From Bog-159 sp963756605 (GTDB lineage Bacteria; Acidobacteriota; Terriglobia; Bryobacterales; Bryobacteraceae): DNA of 64,000 nt. A model generated the notes under the pieces. That model was not told the DNA's origin and ran no database searches. It worked only from the letters and a program-made list of their open reading frames with translations. Of the stretch, positions 9,373 to 18,240 are shown piece after piece; positions within the stretch are counted from its first letter, which is position 1; each line of letters starts with the position of its first letter. Made by a program: the position numbers and the translations under genes. The stretch is taken from the NCBI GenBank assembly GCA_963756605.1, contig CAVWOT010000010.1:285598-349597 (forward strand). The letters are read 5' to 3'.

Positions 9373-9488
9373 TTGCGGTAGACCATGAGTAGTATGTGGA
9401 TACCTTGCGCCACTCGTTTGCCACCCATCTATGAGAGGCGGGCACCGACATACGGACCATCCAAATCCTGCTTGGGCATAGTGACCTA

Positions 9489-9590
9489 AAAGCTACCACC
9501 ATCTATTGGCACCTGTCGCGGCGACACCTGCAGGAGACGGCCAGTCCGCTGGACGCGCTCACGCTGGATCTTCCCAGCACGCCGGCATAG
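9489..9590 (+). pseudogene. Tyrosine recombinase of IS91-type element, last fragment
   Basis: The frame KATTIYWHLSRRHLQETASP is the C-terminal end of a tyrosine recombinase, with the catalytic tyrosine in TTIYWHLS. It begins exactly where the second serine-recombinase element ends and stops at TAG 9588-9590, five bases before the IS91 transposase start. Together with 3219-3267 and 6161-6840 it reconstructs one gene split by two insertions. Confidence 0.8.
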
Positions 9591-9594
9591 AACC

Positions 9595-10821
9595 GTGAGC
9601 CGGCCCCCGCTAGAGGTGGCCGATGTAATCCGCGCCGCTGGACCCGCTTTCATCCAGCGCGGCCTGAGCTGTTTCGACCGCCAGCATTTAAAGGCGCTGA
9701 ACGCCATGCAGCGTTGTCGCACCGCAGCTCTCGGCGGCCATGTGGAGGAATGCTCGCGGTGCGGGCTGCGGACCATCTCCTACAATTCGTGTCGCAATCG
9801 CCACTGCCCAAAGTGTCAGGGCAACGCCCGCTGCCGCTGGCTCCGGGCCCGACCAGCAGAACTTTTGCCTGTGCGCTACGTGCCCGTCGTCTTCACCTTG
9901 CCGCACGCACTGGCCCCCTGGGCCTTAGCCAACCAGAAAACGATTTACACCCTGCGGTTCCGCCTCCGCGCCGAAACCTTGATAGCCTTCGCACGCGACC
10001 CGCGACTACTCGGCGCCGAGATCGGCTTCTTCAGCGTTCTCCATACCTGGAACCAGAAATTAGGGTAGTGGGCTACTTTGAGTAGCCCACTACCGAAATT
10101 AGAGCATCATCCGCACGTACATTCCGTGGTTCCGGAAGGTGGCATTTCGCCCGATGGCTCCCGCGGGGTCCGGCCGCGTTACAACTTCTTTCTCCCAGTC
10201 AAAGCCATGGCCACCGCCTTCCGCGGCAAGTTCCTCGACGCCCTGCGCAAAGCCTTTGCCGCAGGCGAACTGCATTTCCCCGGACAGTTGAAAAACCGGT
10301 CCACACCCCGAGCCTTTTCCGCGCTACTCCGCCCATGCTGCCGCCACCAGTGGGTGGTCTACGCCAAACGACCATTCCGCGGCCCGGAGCACGTTCTCCG
10401 GTACCTGGGCAATTACACGCACCGTATCGCCATCTCCAACCACAGACTGGTTGAACTGGAGAACGGGCCGGGGAGCTTTCGCGGGCGCGATTCGGCCCAT
10501 AACAACAAGAAACGGGTGATCACGCTTCGGGTCGAAGAGTTTCTGCGGCGCTTCTTTCGGCATATCCTCCCTGGCAACTTCGTCCGCATCCGGCATTTCG
10601 GATTCCTGGCCAACCGGCCACGGCAGCAGCGGCTTGCCATCTGTCGCAAGCTGCTAAACCTATCCCAACTGCCGGCCAGCGCGAGCGGATCTACCGGGAC
10701 GCCATCCGGTAACGACTTCTGGCGCTGCCCGAACTGCGGCGGCATCATGGTCATTGTGGAACGTCTCACTGCGACCCAGCTATTTCTGCGCTCTCCCCCA
10801 CCGAACCAGGAGGCAGCTTGA
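9595..10821 (+). pseudogene. IS91-family Y2 transposase with a 39-bp hairpin insertion
   Basis: IS91-type rolling-circle transposases nick DNA with HUH and paired tyrosines. GTG at 9595 starts the frame. A cysteine-rich zinc module (CSRCGLRTISYNSCRNRHC), the HUH motif HHPHVHSVVP (from about 10109) and the region YLGNYTHRIAISN with the active tyrosines are all present, followed by a C-terminal CPNCGG. Both halves are in the same reading frame; they are separated only by an insertion at 10063-10101 that introduces TAG (10066-10068) immediately before the HUH motif. Without it the gene would be intact. A separate second protein could start at 10078 but would lack the zinc domain. Confidence 0.9.
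10056..10101 (+). repeat. Perfect hairpin flanked by 7-bp direct repeats
   Basis: GAAATTA (10056-10062) and GAAATTA (10095-10101) flank a 32-bp palindrome: a leading G, a 14-bp arm GGTAGTGGGCTACT, loop TTG, and the exact complementary arm AGTAGCCCACTACC. Insert plus duplicated target is 39 bp. It looks like a miniature palindromic element or an excision footprint with its target duplication, placed in the IS91 transposase gene. Confidence 0.9.
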
Positions 10822-11142
10822 AGACAGATGGTTGTCCGCCTACACGCGAAACCGTGGCATCAGCGATAGGTGTGTGTCGGCGGCCTCCGCAGTATGCCAG
10901 ACGCAGCCAAAGGCTTGGCGCCCAGACCAAAAGCCGCACTGCCAATCCACCATCAAAACGGCCGCGCGCGTTCTGCCTCGACAGATTCTCACGTCCCACG
11001 ACTTCCCCCGCTTTAATTTCCATTGAAATCCCATAAAGGGCCGCGTCTGCTGCAAACGCGAGCAGCTTCCTCCATCACGCTGTATCGAAAGCGACCCGCA
11101 CAAGCTCCTCTCACACTTCCGCCACTTGTTTTGCTGGGTCGC
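10822..11142. other. Non-coding tail of the IS91-type element
   Basis: No gene is supported here. GCTGTATCGAAAGCGACCC at about 11079-11097 is partly the inverse of GGGTCGCTTCCGATACAGC at 11137-11155, an imperfect hairpin that, with the following tandem repeats, may mark the terminal end of the IS91-type element. Confidence 0.4.
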
Positions 11143-11184
11143 TTCCGATACAGCACTAAGTGATTCCGATACAGCACTAAGTGA
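11143..11184 (+). repeat. Tandem 21-bp direct repeat
   Basis: TTCCGATACAGCACTAAGTGA occurs twice head to tail at 11143-11163 and 11164-11184 without mismatch. Its first part pairs with an inverted copy near 11079. It lies at the downstream edge of the IS91-type element and may be a duplicated terminus or insertion-site sequence. Confidence 0.85.
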
Positions 11185-11338
11185 TGGACTCCGGAGCGGG
11201 CGAGTTCATCCCGGCAGCTCTTTCGGGCCTCTCAGATACAAAAGCACTGGCCCCGTGGGAAACCGAATCGGTTCAAACGCGCGGTCCGTTATCATCGCAC
11301 CCAGATCCGTTGTTTGCCAAATCGTAGAAGACCTTCGT

Positions 11339-12295
11339 TCATTTGCAAAGAAACGTTGCTCTTGCTCCTGCCACTGTCTCGCTGGTCTGAGTTGCGATAC
11401 CAACACTCCACATGTCGCCCTGCGAGAAGGTCGCCGTGTGGCCTACATCGCTGCTGGTGGCATTACTTCCAGTGCCCAACGCACAAGTGATTACCGTGGC
11501 CGATCCGTTCTTGTACAGAGTCACGGTGTCGGTAGGGGTTGTCGCTCCGGTAGCAGCTTTCACGAAAAGCGTGCTGGCAGTGCACGCAATAGGCATTGGT
11601 ACGCCGTCCGCACGCCATTAGATGCGGTGCAGGTAATCGCGTTGCTACCTGAGGTGGTGCGGTCGCCGCTAAGCCGGCGTCGTTCCGTCTCGCAGCAGAC
11701 CAGTCCCGGCGCTGGTGGAGGTCAGGCCTCCGTACGCACGCGCGATCACCGATCCGTTCCATGTGCCGCCCGTGATGGTCCCCATGGAGGACAGCGGCAG
11801 ATAGCTGGATGTGAGCGCAATCATTCCGGGACCGGTGCCGCCGAATACTTCGTTCGCCACGCCTGTAATTGCCGACTGAAACGCGTTGCTGTTGGAAGTA
11901 GCAGCCGTCCCCAAAGACGTCAGGCTCGGCACCCCAGCCGAGAACGTGATGCCCTGCAACCCACTCGTGGCTGTGAGCGAGGTTCCCGTCGCAGATCCGG
12001 TGGACACCATAATGCCCGCGCCGGGCCAAGTGAACCCCGGACCCGCCGCTGCCACCCATTGACTGGTCATCCTGCATCCGGACGCGTTGTTACAGGTGTA
12101 GACTGCGCCGGCGCTCGTTACGCACTGTTGGTAGTAAGCGCCAGTTGTATTGCCGGGAGTGCCGACACGAGCGACGGCGGGAAAGGCCGCTTGAGTTGGC
12201 CCAAGAACCGGGACTGCCAGGTGCGACACGGGACCAGTTGTTTTTGTCCGGCCATGGCGTCTGTCTGAAAATACGATTCGTCCACGCGCAGGCAA
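11339..12295 (-). pseudogene. Phage tail/appendage-like protein remnant
   Basis: Two minus-strand frames (12295-11669 and 11596-11339) and a bridging frame show low-complexity Gly/Ser/Thr-rich sequence such as MGTITGGTWNGSVIARAYGG and LYKNGSATVITCALGTGSN, which resembles the shaft and C-terminal parts of phage tail or appendage proteins. At least two frameshifts (around 11600-11690) break it and no convincing start is present. The family assignment rests on composition and the TWNGSVI-type repeat only. The long plus-strand frame over the same bases is judged spurious. Confidence 0.45.
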
Positions 12296-12300
12296 CTATC

Positions 12301-12714
12301 GCGGCCAACCGGAGAGCCGATACCCGTGCGCGAGTTGTTTGTACGCGCCGTTTGACTGGCGTCCCATGTGCCGAGCACTCGGTTATTGCCGGTGATCGGG
12401 TGGCATGAGGAATTCGCGAATAACCGCCGTATTGCCGGGACAAGCGGCAGAGAACAAGTAGCAACTCATCCCGCGACATCTGACGAATTGCCTCCCGCTC
12501 AATAAACTGGCGGTGGGCAGCATCCCGATTCTGTTGGCAACCAGCTGCCAGCAGGCCCGCCTCAAGCTTTTCGAGTAGTATCAGGACTCGACGCGTCACC
12601 GGATTTCCGTCGATCTCATTGCGTCTTCTTCGTCTCTTCCGCTTCTGGACCGCTGGATTCCAATACCCCGCGTCTTGCACCCTTATCCGATGGAGCGCTT
12701 TGTCGCCACTCATC
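12301..12714 (-). other. Possible hypothetical coding fragment, unassigned
   Basis: A minus-strand frame within 12713-12400 contains VLILLEKLEAGLLAAGCQQN and REAIRQMSRDELLLVL, which look like real helical protein rather than noise, but I recognise no family, start or operon partner. It may be a small gene of the phage remnant that follows on the same strand. Confidence 0.3.
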
Positions 12715-12792
12715 CAAGTGAGAGCCGTATGCGTAGACGCGCACGTACGGTTCTGTGCGGGGGGCGATCAGCGATGGTCGTCCCTACCGCGA
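12715..12792 (+). ncRNA. Orphan group II intron 3' end (domains V and VI)
   Basis: GAGCCGTATGCG (12722-12733), a short loop, and CGCACGTACGGTTC form the characteristic domain V hairpin of bacterial group II introns. The downstream GGGGGCGATCAGCGATGGTC and CCCTACC fit domain VI and the intron 3' end. No reverse transcriptase or 5' domains precede it on the plus strand, so it is a remnant. It lies directly upstream of the 5'-truncated NHL-repeat gene, whose missing start may have been lost with the rest of the intron. Confidence 0.7.
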
Positions 12793-14473
12793 CATTAATC
12801 GATCCCACCCTGCCATCGCCCAACTTCTGGATTGGCGTGACCCTTGGTCAAGGAATCCTCGATCATCACAAAGCGCAATGCCAGCCGCTCACCGTGAACC
12901 GGGAGCGACGTTTAGTTCGACCGGTCTAACGATCGATGGAGCGGGCAATCTTTATGTTTCCGACGGTGCCGGCCGCCAGGTCGTAGAGTATACTCGTGGT
13001 GTCCAAGTGAGCGTGGGCAGCGGTTGGGGTTTTCCGGAAGGATTGGCAGTGGATGCGGCCAGGAACCTGTTCGTGGCGGACGTTAATAACGCCCGAGTCG
13101 TCGAGCTGCCCGCGGGCGGCGGCAGCCCGGTAACGATAGCGAGCATTAATGGCCTATTAGGTCTCGCGCTAGACGCCGCAAGGGACGTTTTCGTCGCGGG
13201 GTATTATCAGCTTATCGAAATCGCGGCGGGGGGCAGCCAGGTGTTTTTGGGCCAAGGTGCCGCAAATGTTACGGTGGATGCCCTCGGCAACATTTTCACG
13301 CTCAACAACACTGCAGTAATGGAATGGCAGCGCGCCCAGGCGCCCGCTCTGACCTTCGTTACGACGGCGATCGGCAACACCAGCAGCGATAGTCCGCAAT
13401 CGTTTACCTTGCAGAACATCGGCAACGCGAATCTGACGGCCACGGGCCTGAGCGTGAGCACGAACTTCGCGCAGGTGCCCGGCTCGGGCTCGCCGGCGGA
13501 TTGCTCGGCTACAACCGTGCTGGCGGCCGGTGCAAGCTGTAACATCAGCATCAGCTTTTCGCCCACAGCCGGCGGCCCACTTACTGGCGCCGCTCTGCTG
13601 ACTGACAATGCCTTGAACGGGAATCCGGCGACGCAGTCGATCGCGCTGAATGGGACGGGGCTGTTCTTGAGCCAGACCATCACTTTCCCTTCGATTCCGA
13701 GTGAGCCGCAAGGCATGTCATTCACGCTGAGTGCGTCGGCCAGTTCCGGATTGGCGGTGAGCTTCTCGTCTCTGACCACCTCGGTCTGTACGGTTTCCGG
13801 TACGTCGGTCGCCCTGGCGAATGGCGGTACGTGCTCTATCCAGGCTTCCCAGGCGGGTAACTCGCAGTTTTCGGCGGCTGCGCCGGTTACCCAGAGCTTT
13901 ACCGTACTGGCCAACCAGACGATCACGTTCAACGCGATTTCGGCGCAGGTGATCGGAGAGAATGTGGCTTTGAGCGCGAAGGCGAGCTCCGGGCTGACTG
14001 TCAGCTTCGCCTCCACCACACCCACGATCTGCAGTGTGTCGGGCACGACCGCAACCACACTTGCGGCGGGGACCTGTTCGATACAGGCTTCGCAGGCTGG
14101 TAACTCGCAGTATGCGGCGGCTCCTTCGGTGACCCTAAGCTTTACGGTGTCACAGGGAGCCGCCTTCACCATAACGGCGAGCCCGTCATCGGAGACCGTC
14201 ATTCGGGGAATCCCGCTGGCGGGGTACGAGTTGACGCTGCAATCGGTCAACGGCTTCAATGGCACTGTGAAGCTGAGTTGTTCGGCCGGGACCATTGGCT
14301 CGGTATGCCTGGGTTTCCCGGAAAGCGTTCACCTGAACGGTACGGCCAAGGCCTTGACGGTAATTCTGTTCCCGTTCGGCACGCCGCCCGGCACTTACAC
14401 GGTCACCTTCACCGGAGTCTCGGGTACAGTGACTGCCAGCGGTACGGCTAGCTTCACGGTGAAAGCGAACTAA
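12755..14473 (+). CDS. NHL-repeat / choice-of-anchor D surface protein, 5' truncated
   Basis: From about 12899 the protein is convincing: NHL-type beta-propeller strands (GLTIDGAGNLYVSDG, GLAVDAARNLFVAD), then an abnormal-spindle-like domain (SFTLQNIGNANLTATGLSV), then two copies of a roughly 90-residue Ig-like repeat (QTITF to GNSQFSAAAPVTQSF and GNSQYAAAPSVTLSF), and a final beta-sandwich ending FTVKAN. Such modular secreted proteins are abundant in Acidobacteria and are thought to act at the cell surface. No signal peptide is present and the first 48 codons of the open frame run through intron and unrelated sequence, so the gene has lost its start. It ends before a strong terminator. Confidence 0.7.
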   Translation: MRGAISDGRPYRDINRSHPAIAQLLDWRDPWSRNPRSSQSAMPAAHREPGATFSSTGLTIDGAGNLYVSDGAGRQVVEYTRGVQVSVGSGWGFPEGLAVDAARNLFVADVNNARVVELPAGGGSPVTIASINGLLGLALDAARDVFVAGYYQLIEIAAGGSQVFLGQGAANVTVDALGNIFTLNNTAVMEWQRAQAPALTFVTTAIGNTSSDSPQSFTLQNIGNANLTATGLSVSTNFAQVPGSGSPADCSATTVLAAGASCNISISFSPTAGGPLTGAALLTDNALNGNPATQSIALNGTGLFLSQTITFPSIPSEPQGMSFTLSASASSGLAVSFSSLTTSVCTVSGTSVALANGGTCSIQASQAGNSQFSAAAPVTQSFTVLANQTITFNAISAQVIGENVALSAKASSGLTVSFASTTPTICSVSGTTATTLAAGTCSIQASQAGNSQYAAAPSVTLSFTVSQGAAFTITASPSSETVIRGIPLAGYELTLQSVNGFNGTVKLSCSAGTIGSVCLGFPESVHLNGTAKALTVILFPFGTPPGTYTVTFTGVSGTVTASGTASFTVKAN

Positions 14474-14503
14474 CTCGAGGTAGTTTTAATACTGTCAGAT
14501 AGA

Positions 14504-14540
14504 CACCGGGCAGGTGCGACTTTGCACCCGCCCGGCTTTT
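14504..14540 (+). terminator. Rho-independent terminator of the NHL-repeat gene
   Basis: CCGGGC A GGTGC (14506-14517) pairs with GCACC C GCCCGG (to about 14535) around a short loop, and a CTTTT tract follows. It lies 33 bases behind the stop codon of the NHL gene. The next base starts a group II intron 5' end. Confidence 0.85.
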
Positions 14541-14800
14541 GTGTGTGCCGAGCATGTTTCGACAGCTCGGGGGTGAAAGTCCCTTTGACAACCTGGTGGA
14601 GGTGAAGTATAGCAAAGCGCAAGGGCGTTCCGGTGACAGAAGGTCTGAAAGAAGCATGGAGCAAACGTGCTGGGCGATGTACAAGAACTGGATGAGAAAC
14701 ATACGGTGCTGGGCGAGCGGGCGCATGACCGCGAAGCCCATCAAGGGCACTGGTTGTAAATCCGGCGGTTGCGTGCGGAAGGCGGTCGAGCTTACCTCTG
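14541..14800 (+). ncRNA. Group II intron 5' fragment directly behind a terminator
   Basis: The segment starts GTGTGTGCCGAGC and shares with the intron at 2660-3125 the blocks GGTCTGAAAGAAGC, ACAAGAAC.GGAT, and GGCGG..GAGCTTACC in the same order. Homology ends near 14800; no reverse transcriptase follows. Its position exactly after the T-tract of a terminator stem is the hallmark insertion site of group IIC introns. Confidence 0.75.
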
Positions 14801-15214
14801 TAGCCATTGGGCTCCGGGACCCAAGCCGACTTCCCGTTTTTAATCCGGAGCGACACTGCCATACGGCCGCGTCATTGAATCCGATCAGCTTGGCTTAGCT
14901 CCTGGGAGGGATGCCCAGGCTGTCGGCTGAGCGGCCGAGCGACACCTTGCGCTTGAGTTCGCCACTGCCACGGCCAGCCTCGGCGGGAGACGGAGACACC
15001 GGATCTTGCGGTAGGAAAACATGTTGAGCAATGAGGGCCCAATATATTGGGGGCTGACTAATCGAACTTGTAGGTCCGCGAGGAGTGAACCCTTCCCATG
15101 TTGGCCACAGCGTTGATTCTCCGCCCTGTAGCACTCCCAATCTATTACCGCAAAAACCGGGGCGCGCGCGATGGGGAGTAACATGTGGCCGCGCGGTTCG
15201 CTTTTGCCCAGTGA
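14801..15214. other. No recognisable gene
   Basis: Short frames exist on both strands, but none has a supported start, ribosome site or recognisable family. It probably holds debris between the intron fragment and the nuclease-like remnant. Confidence 0.4.
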
Positions 15215-15934
15215 TCACTCTTTGTGGGTTGTTACGAATGCGGTCTCGATTGCGACATTGTGAATCTTGACTGGTGCTAGTCGTATGACTCGTCCGCGAC
15301 TGGATACTTCGTAGTGCGAGAGCACCACAGGATGGATGATTTGCACTCCGCATTCCAGATCCATTTGCAAGTGCTCAATTTCCTGATCGTTGAGGATGCA
15401 TTCCCCCGAACCGAATGATCGCTCTCCCGAGGCCGTCATGGGGTGAATGCCGTCAGTTAGATGCGCCGTGCTGAAATGCAGTAAGCGTTCTGCGTAGAGT
15501 TCCTTGATCCAGTCATTGAGGAATTCGGTCAGAAGGACTTCTTGGCTGTAGAGGCGGACGTTCTTTCCTTGCACGTCGATGGGGCTCACGTTTTTTCCTG
15601 ATGATCCTGCGACACGGAACGTTACGGTGGGTTTCAGACTTGCTGGTGCTGTGACGTGAAACCTCTCCGGCGTGATGGTTGTCGCCGGGTCGTGCTCCGT
15701 TGCGGTGAGCAGCGTGATCCTAGGGTCCTTCTGTGCCTGCGCCGCAGCGTCCTTCGTGAACGACTTCGCGACAAAGAACCCGCGCTGCGCACTGGTTGCG
15801 TCGATCTTCTCCGAGAAGACGATCAATCCGTTCTTGCCCACGGCATCTTCCCAATTCTTGCACTCGAAAATAAAGGTTGACGTGTAGCCCTTCGCGATTT
15901 CCACCGTCACGAAAATGTCGACTTCGTGGTGCAC
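15215..15934 (-). pseudogene. PD-(D/E)xK restriction-endonuclease-like protein, 5' truncated
   Basis: The N-terminal part has HHEVDIFV, then STFIFECKNW about 15 residues later. This D ... E-x-K arrangement is that of Mrr-like or other PD-(D/E)xK nucleases, where Asp and the E-C-K triad bind the metal ions. The frame is open upstream to a TAG near 15998 (TIETRKHITVGG) without an ATG; GTG 15934 would remove the strand before the Asp. About 200 residues downstream are not recognised (possibly a recognition or sensor part). It may be an orphan type IV-like restriction or DNA-damage nuclease. It is an isolated gene with no methylase nearby. Confidence in the nuclease fold is moderate. Confidence 0.5.
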
Positions 15935-15994
15935 ACCACCAACAGTGATGTGCTTTCGCGTCTCGATGGTGAAGGCCTTATCATGCAGTGTCGG

Positions 15995-16334
15995 CGAAGA
16001 CTAAAGGATGACTGACTCAATCGCATGAACAGCATTCTCCAATTCACGGCCTTTCGCATCAGAATCCCTCACTCAACCTTACACCCGCCGCGCCGGCCGC
16101 GTCCGCTACCACGGCATCCCGGCTTGCATGCTCGGGCAAGAGAGCCCTTGAAGCTCCCGTTCTTTTGGGGGCTTCGGAAAAGGAGCATCAGGATGAACGA
16201 TGTCCTTTGGTAATTCTTGGGAGTGCTCGACGTACTGTTTTTGTATCGCAGCAGACTCCGGTCGTCCGGTAAGCCAACAAAGGCGTGCCAACCATTACTC
16301 CCAATAAACGCCCCAGGGGAATGCCCGGAGTCTC
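15995..16334. other. No recognisable gene
   Basis: The region between the nuclease-like remnant and the IS256 left end has only short frames and the run-on translation of the frameshifted transposase. Nothing else can be supported. Confidence 0.4.
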
Positions 16335-17742
16335 CGTGGAAAGTAGCGGCTCTCTTGAAACCCGCTCTACGACACCTTTCTCCGCTGGCAACTTCGGGCC
16401 TGGTCGGCGCCAGCGCTTCCAATTCTCTGATGAGCGCCGGAATCTGTTTGTACCCGCTGAGGCGGCGGAATTGCCTTGCGCGACCAAGAGCCCCGACCCT
16501 ACCCAGCGCTCTCGCCGATCGCCACCGTGCCAGCGTTTCACGTTTTTGCAAACTTGCTCCACAATAGAGAACGCCGACTCGATCACGTTGGTGCTGGCAA
16601 GGGTCTTCCGGAGTTGCGTCGGGACGTGCAGTCGATGCGCGGTCAAGGTCTCCTCCATGTCCTCGCCCAGACTTCTGGCCGCGCTCGGATTGAGGTCCAT
16701 CAATTCGCGATGCAGCAGGTTGAGCGACTGCCTGGCAGCGGCATAGTCTTCGAGAGAGTAAGCCGCATTGAGCTTATTCGCTACGGCCGGCCTCTGTTCG
16801 TCCGTCAGATGATCCAGCACGTTCCGGCGCTTGTGGACCTGGCACCGCTGGATCGCCGCCGATTCGCCGGCGTGCGTTTTCACTGCCGCAGCCAAAGCCT
16901 TGCCGCCGTCCAGAACGTAGAGCCGCGGTTCGCTGAAATCCAACCCGCGACTTACTAAGTCACTGAGTAACTCACTGACTACGGTCGCATTTTCTGTGGC
17001 TTCTTGGCGAATGCCTAAGATCGTTTTCCGCCCGTCCTGCGCTATTCCCCATGCCGCCACCATCTGCTGGCCTTCGAACGGCGTCGCCTCAATCAGCGAT
17101 GCGCATAGCTGTGTCTGGTCCAGCCGACGTTCCATCATGTCCTTCAGCTTCGCCCGGTTCGCCTCGATGAAATGTTCGCTGACCGCGCTCTGCTCCAACC
17201 CGTACGCTTCGGTGAACTGCCGAATGGCTTGCCCGTATTTCCGCGTGCTCAAACCAAGCATCAACTTCTCCCACACCGTCTCGGTCAGCGGCTCGCCGCG
17301 GTGGAACATCTCGTGACTTCCTAATCGGACCCGTTTGTCTTCCGTGGTCCGCACGCGCGGTCGCTGGACCGGAACCTTCTGGCCCATCACCACGCAGTAG
17401 CCCCCCTCGCTACCCCACCGATTGGCGGTCCGGTCCGCCTGCCGTTGGCTGCGTTCGCCGACCAGTTCCCGGACTTCTTCCTGCATCAACAAATCCATCA
17501 ACTGCAAGCCGGCCTGACGAATTTGTTCGCCCACGCCTTTCCGCAGCCAGCCCACCATCTCGGCCATGGGCAGCACCATCTGCACTGCCGGATTTCCCTC
17601 GGCGGCCATGCCCTCCAACTGCTTCACAGCACGCTACGCTTCAATCTGGTATGGTTTCTTCATAGCGACTCTCCTTTTCTCGGCAAAAGAAAACTGCTCT
17701 TAGCCTATCAAGGCTGCGAGCGGAGAGTCGCTACCTTCTACG
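16335..17742 (-). mobile_element. IS256-family element, inactive
   Basis: The ends are imperfect inverted repeats: CGTGGAAAGTAGCGGCTCTC at 16335-16354 and the reverse complement of 17723-17742 (CGTAGAAGGTAGCGACTCTC), 17 of 20 matching. The single transposase gene between them is broken. No clear target duplication was seen. Confidence 0.75.
16336..17663 (-). pseudogene. IS256 (mutator-type) transposase, nonsense and frameshift
   Basis: The protein matches IS256/mutator transposases: RELVGERSQRQADR, the catalytic DDE region with YVLDGGKALAAAV, the C-x2-H box CQVHKRRNVLDHL, and STNVIESAFSIV with the last catalytic Glu. The natural start, ATG 17663 (MKKPYQIEA), is followed at codon 10 by TAG (17636-17634, probably from TGG). 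Near 16475 a frameshift moves the C-terminus (GYKQIPALIRELEAL) to another frame, and the normal stop is lost. A GTG at 17627 would bypass the nonsense codon but not the frameshift. Confidence 0.85.
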
Positions 17743-18099
17743 ATCTACCGGGCGTTCCCCGCCCCAGTGTCTTGGAATCTATTGGACGTATTTCGCAGGG
17801 CCAATCCGCTTGAGCGAATAGTCGCTATTTCGGGCCCCCAAAACTTCTCGCCCCTTGTCAACCCAGTTTGTGAATGATAAAAAACGTTGCCATTCACAAC
17901 GGGTTTCTGCGAATCGCCACCGGGACCTTCGTCTGTATGGTCGTTTTAAACCGGCCAATGTTCTTTGAGCGAGGTCCTGCGGGCAATATGCAGAACGCGA
18001 TATTCTTTTTCGTTCGGAACTGACTTTTCTGGAGGGTGAAGGCCAGCCACCAGATCGAAACTTGGCAAGCGACAGTCAGGGCCAGTCTTCACACCTGCC
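17743..18099. other. Non-coding stretch with an imperfect inverted repeat
   Basis: No gene is supported. AACCCAGTTTGTGAATG (17863-17879) and CATTCACAACGGGTTT (17892-17907) form an imperfect stem around a short AT-rich loop, a possible terminator or remnant element end. Confidence 0.4.
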
Positions 18100-18240
18100 G
18101 TGATTCTTTTTAGCGCACTGCCAGAACCAGAAAACAAGACTGACCCCTGGGTGACCGAGATCCTGCTGGAACTGCTCCCCCGGCTTTGCCCGGTTTGCGG
18201 CGAGCGCACCATCATCGGCCACGGACAGCGGCTCAAACTG
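18100..18240 (+). pseudogene. Transposase N-terminal fragment (DUF6431-like)
   Basis: The frame ELLPRLCPVCGERTIIGHGQ matches the zinc-binding N-terminus of a transposase-like family (DUF6431 pattern CPxC...IIGHGxR) and is lost near 18238, where the neighbouring VOC gene sequence begins on the other strand. Only about 45 codons survive. Confidence 0.45.

Larger units (their letters stand above)
6830..9487 (-). mobile_element. Second serine-recombinase element
   Basis: The element interrupts the tyrosine recombinase between about 6830 and 9487. It contains, on the minus strand, a DUF5372-like protein, a 57-residue basic protein and a 691-residue serine recombinase with overlapping genes. The junctions share a short similarity (GCTTCGGCATA at 6827, GCTTGGGCATA at 9471), which could be an attachment-site core. 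The right end (GGGCATAGTGACCT, 9474-9487) is found exactly in the other recombinase element at 1566-1579. Ends are estimated from where recombinase homology stops, with an uncertainty of about 15 bases. Confidence 0.75.

Noticed and set aside
11143..11184. CRISPR-like repeats
   Set aside because: Two tandem copies without spacers; probably an element end.
11126..12268. Plus-strand open frame of 380 codons
   Set aside because: Arg/Ser-rich sequence without family resemblance; the minus strand holds the tail-protein-like remnant.
13207..14295. Minus-strand frame of 362 codons
   Set aside because: Antisense of the NHL-repeat gene; its apparent length follows from the GC-rich codons of the real gene.
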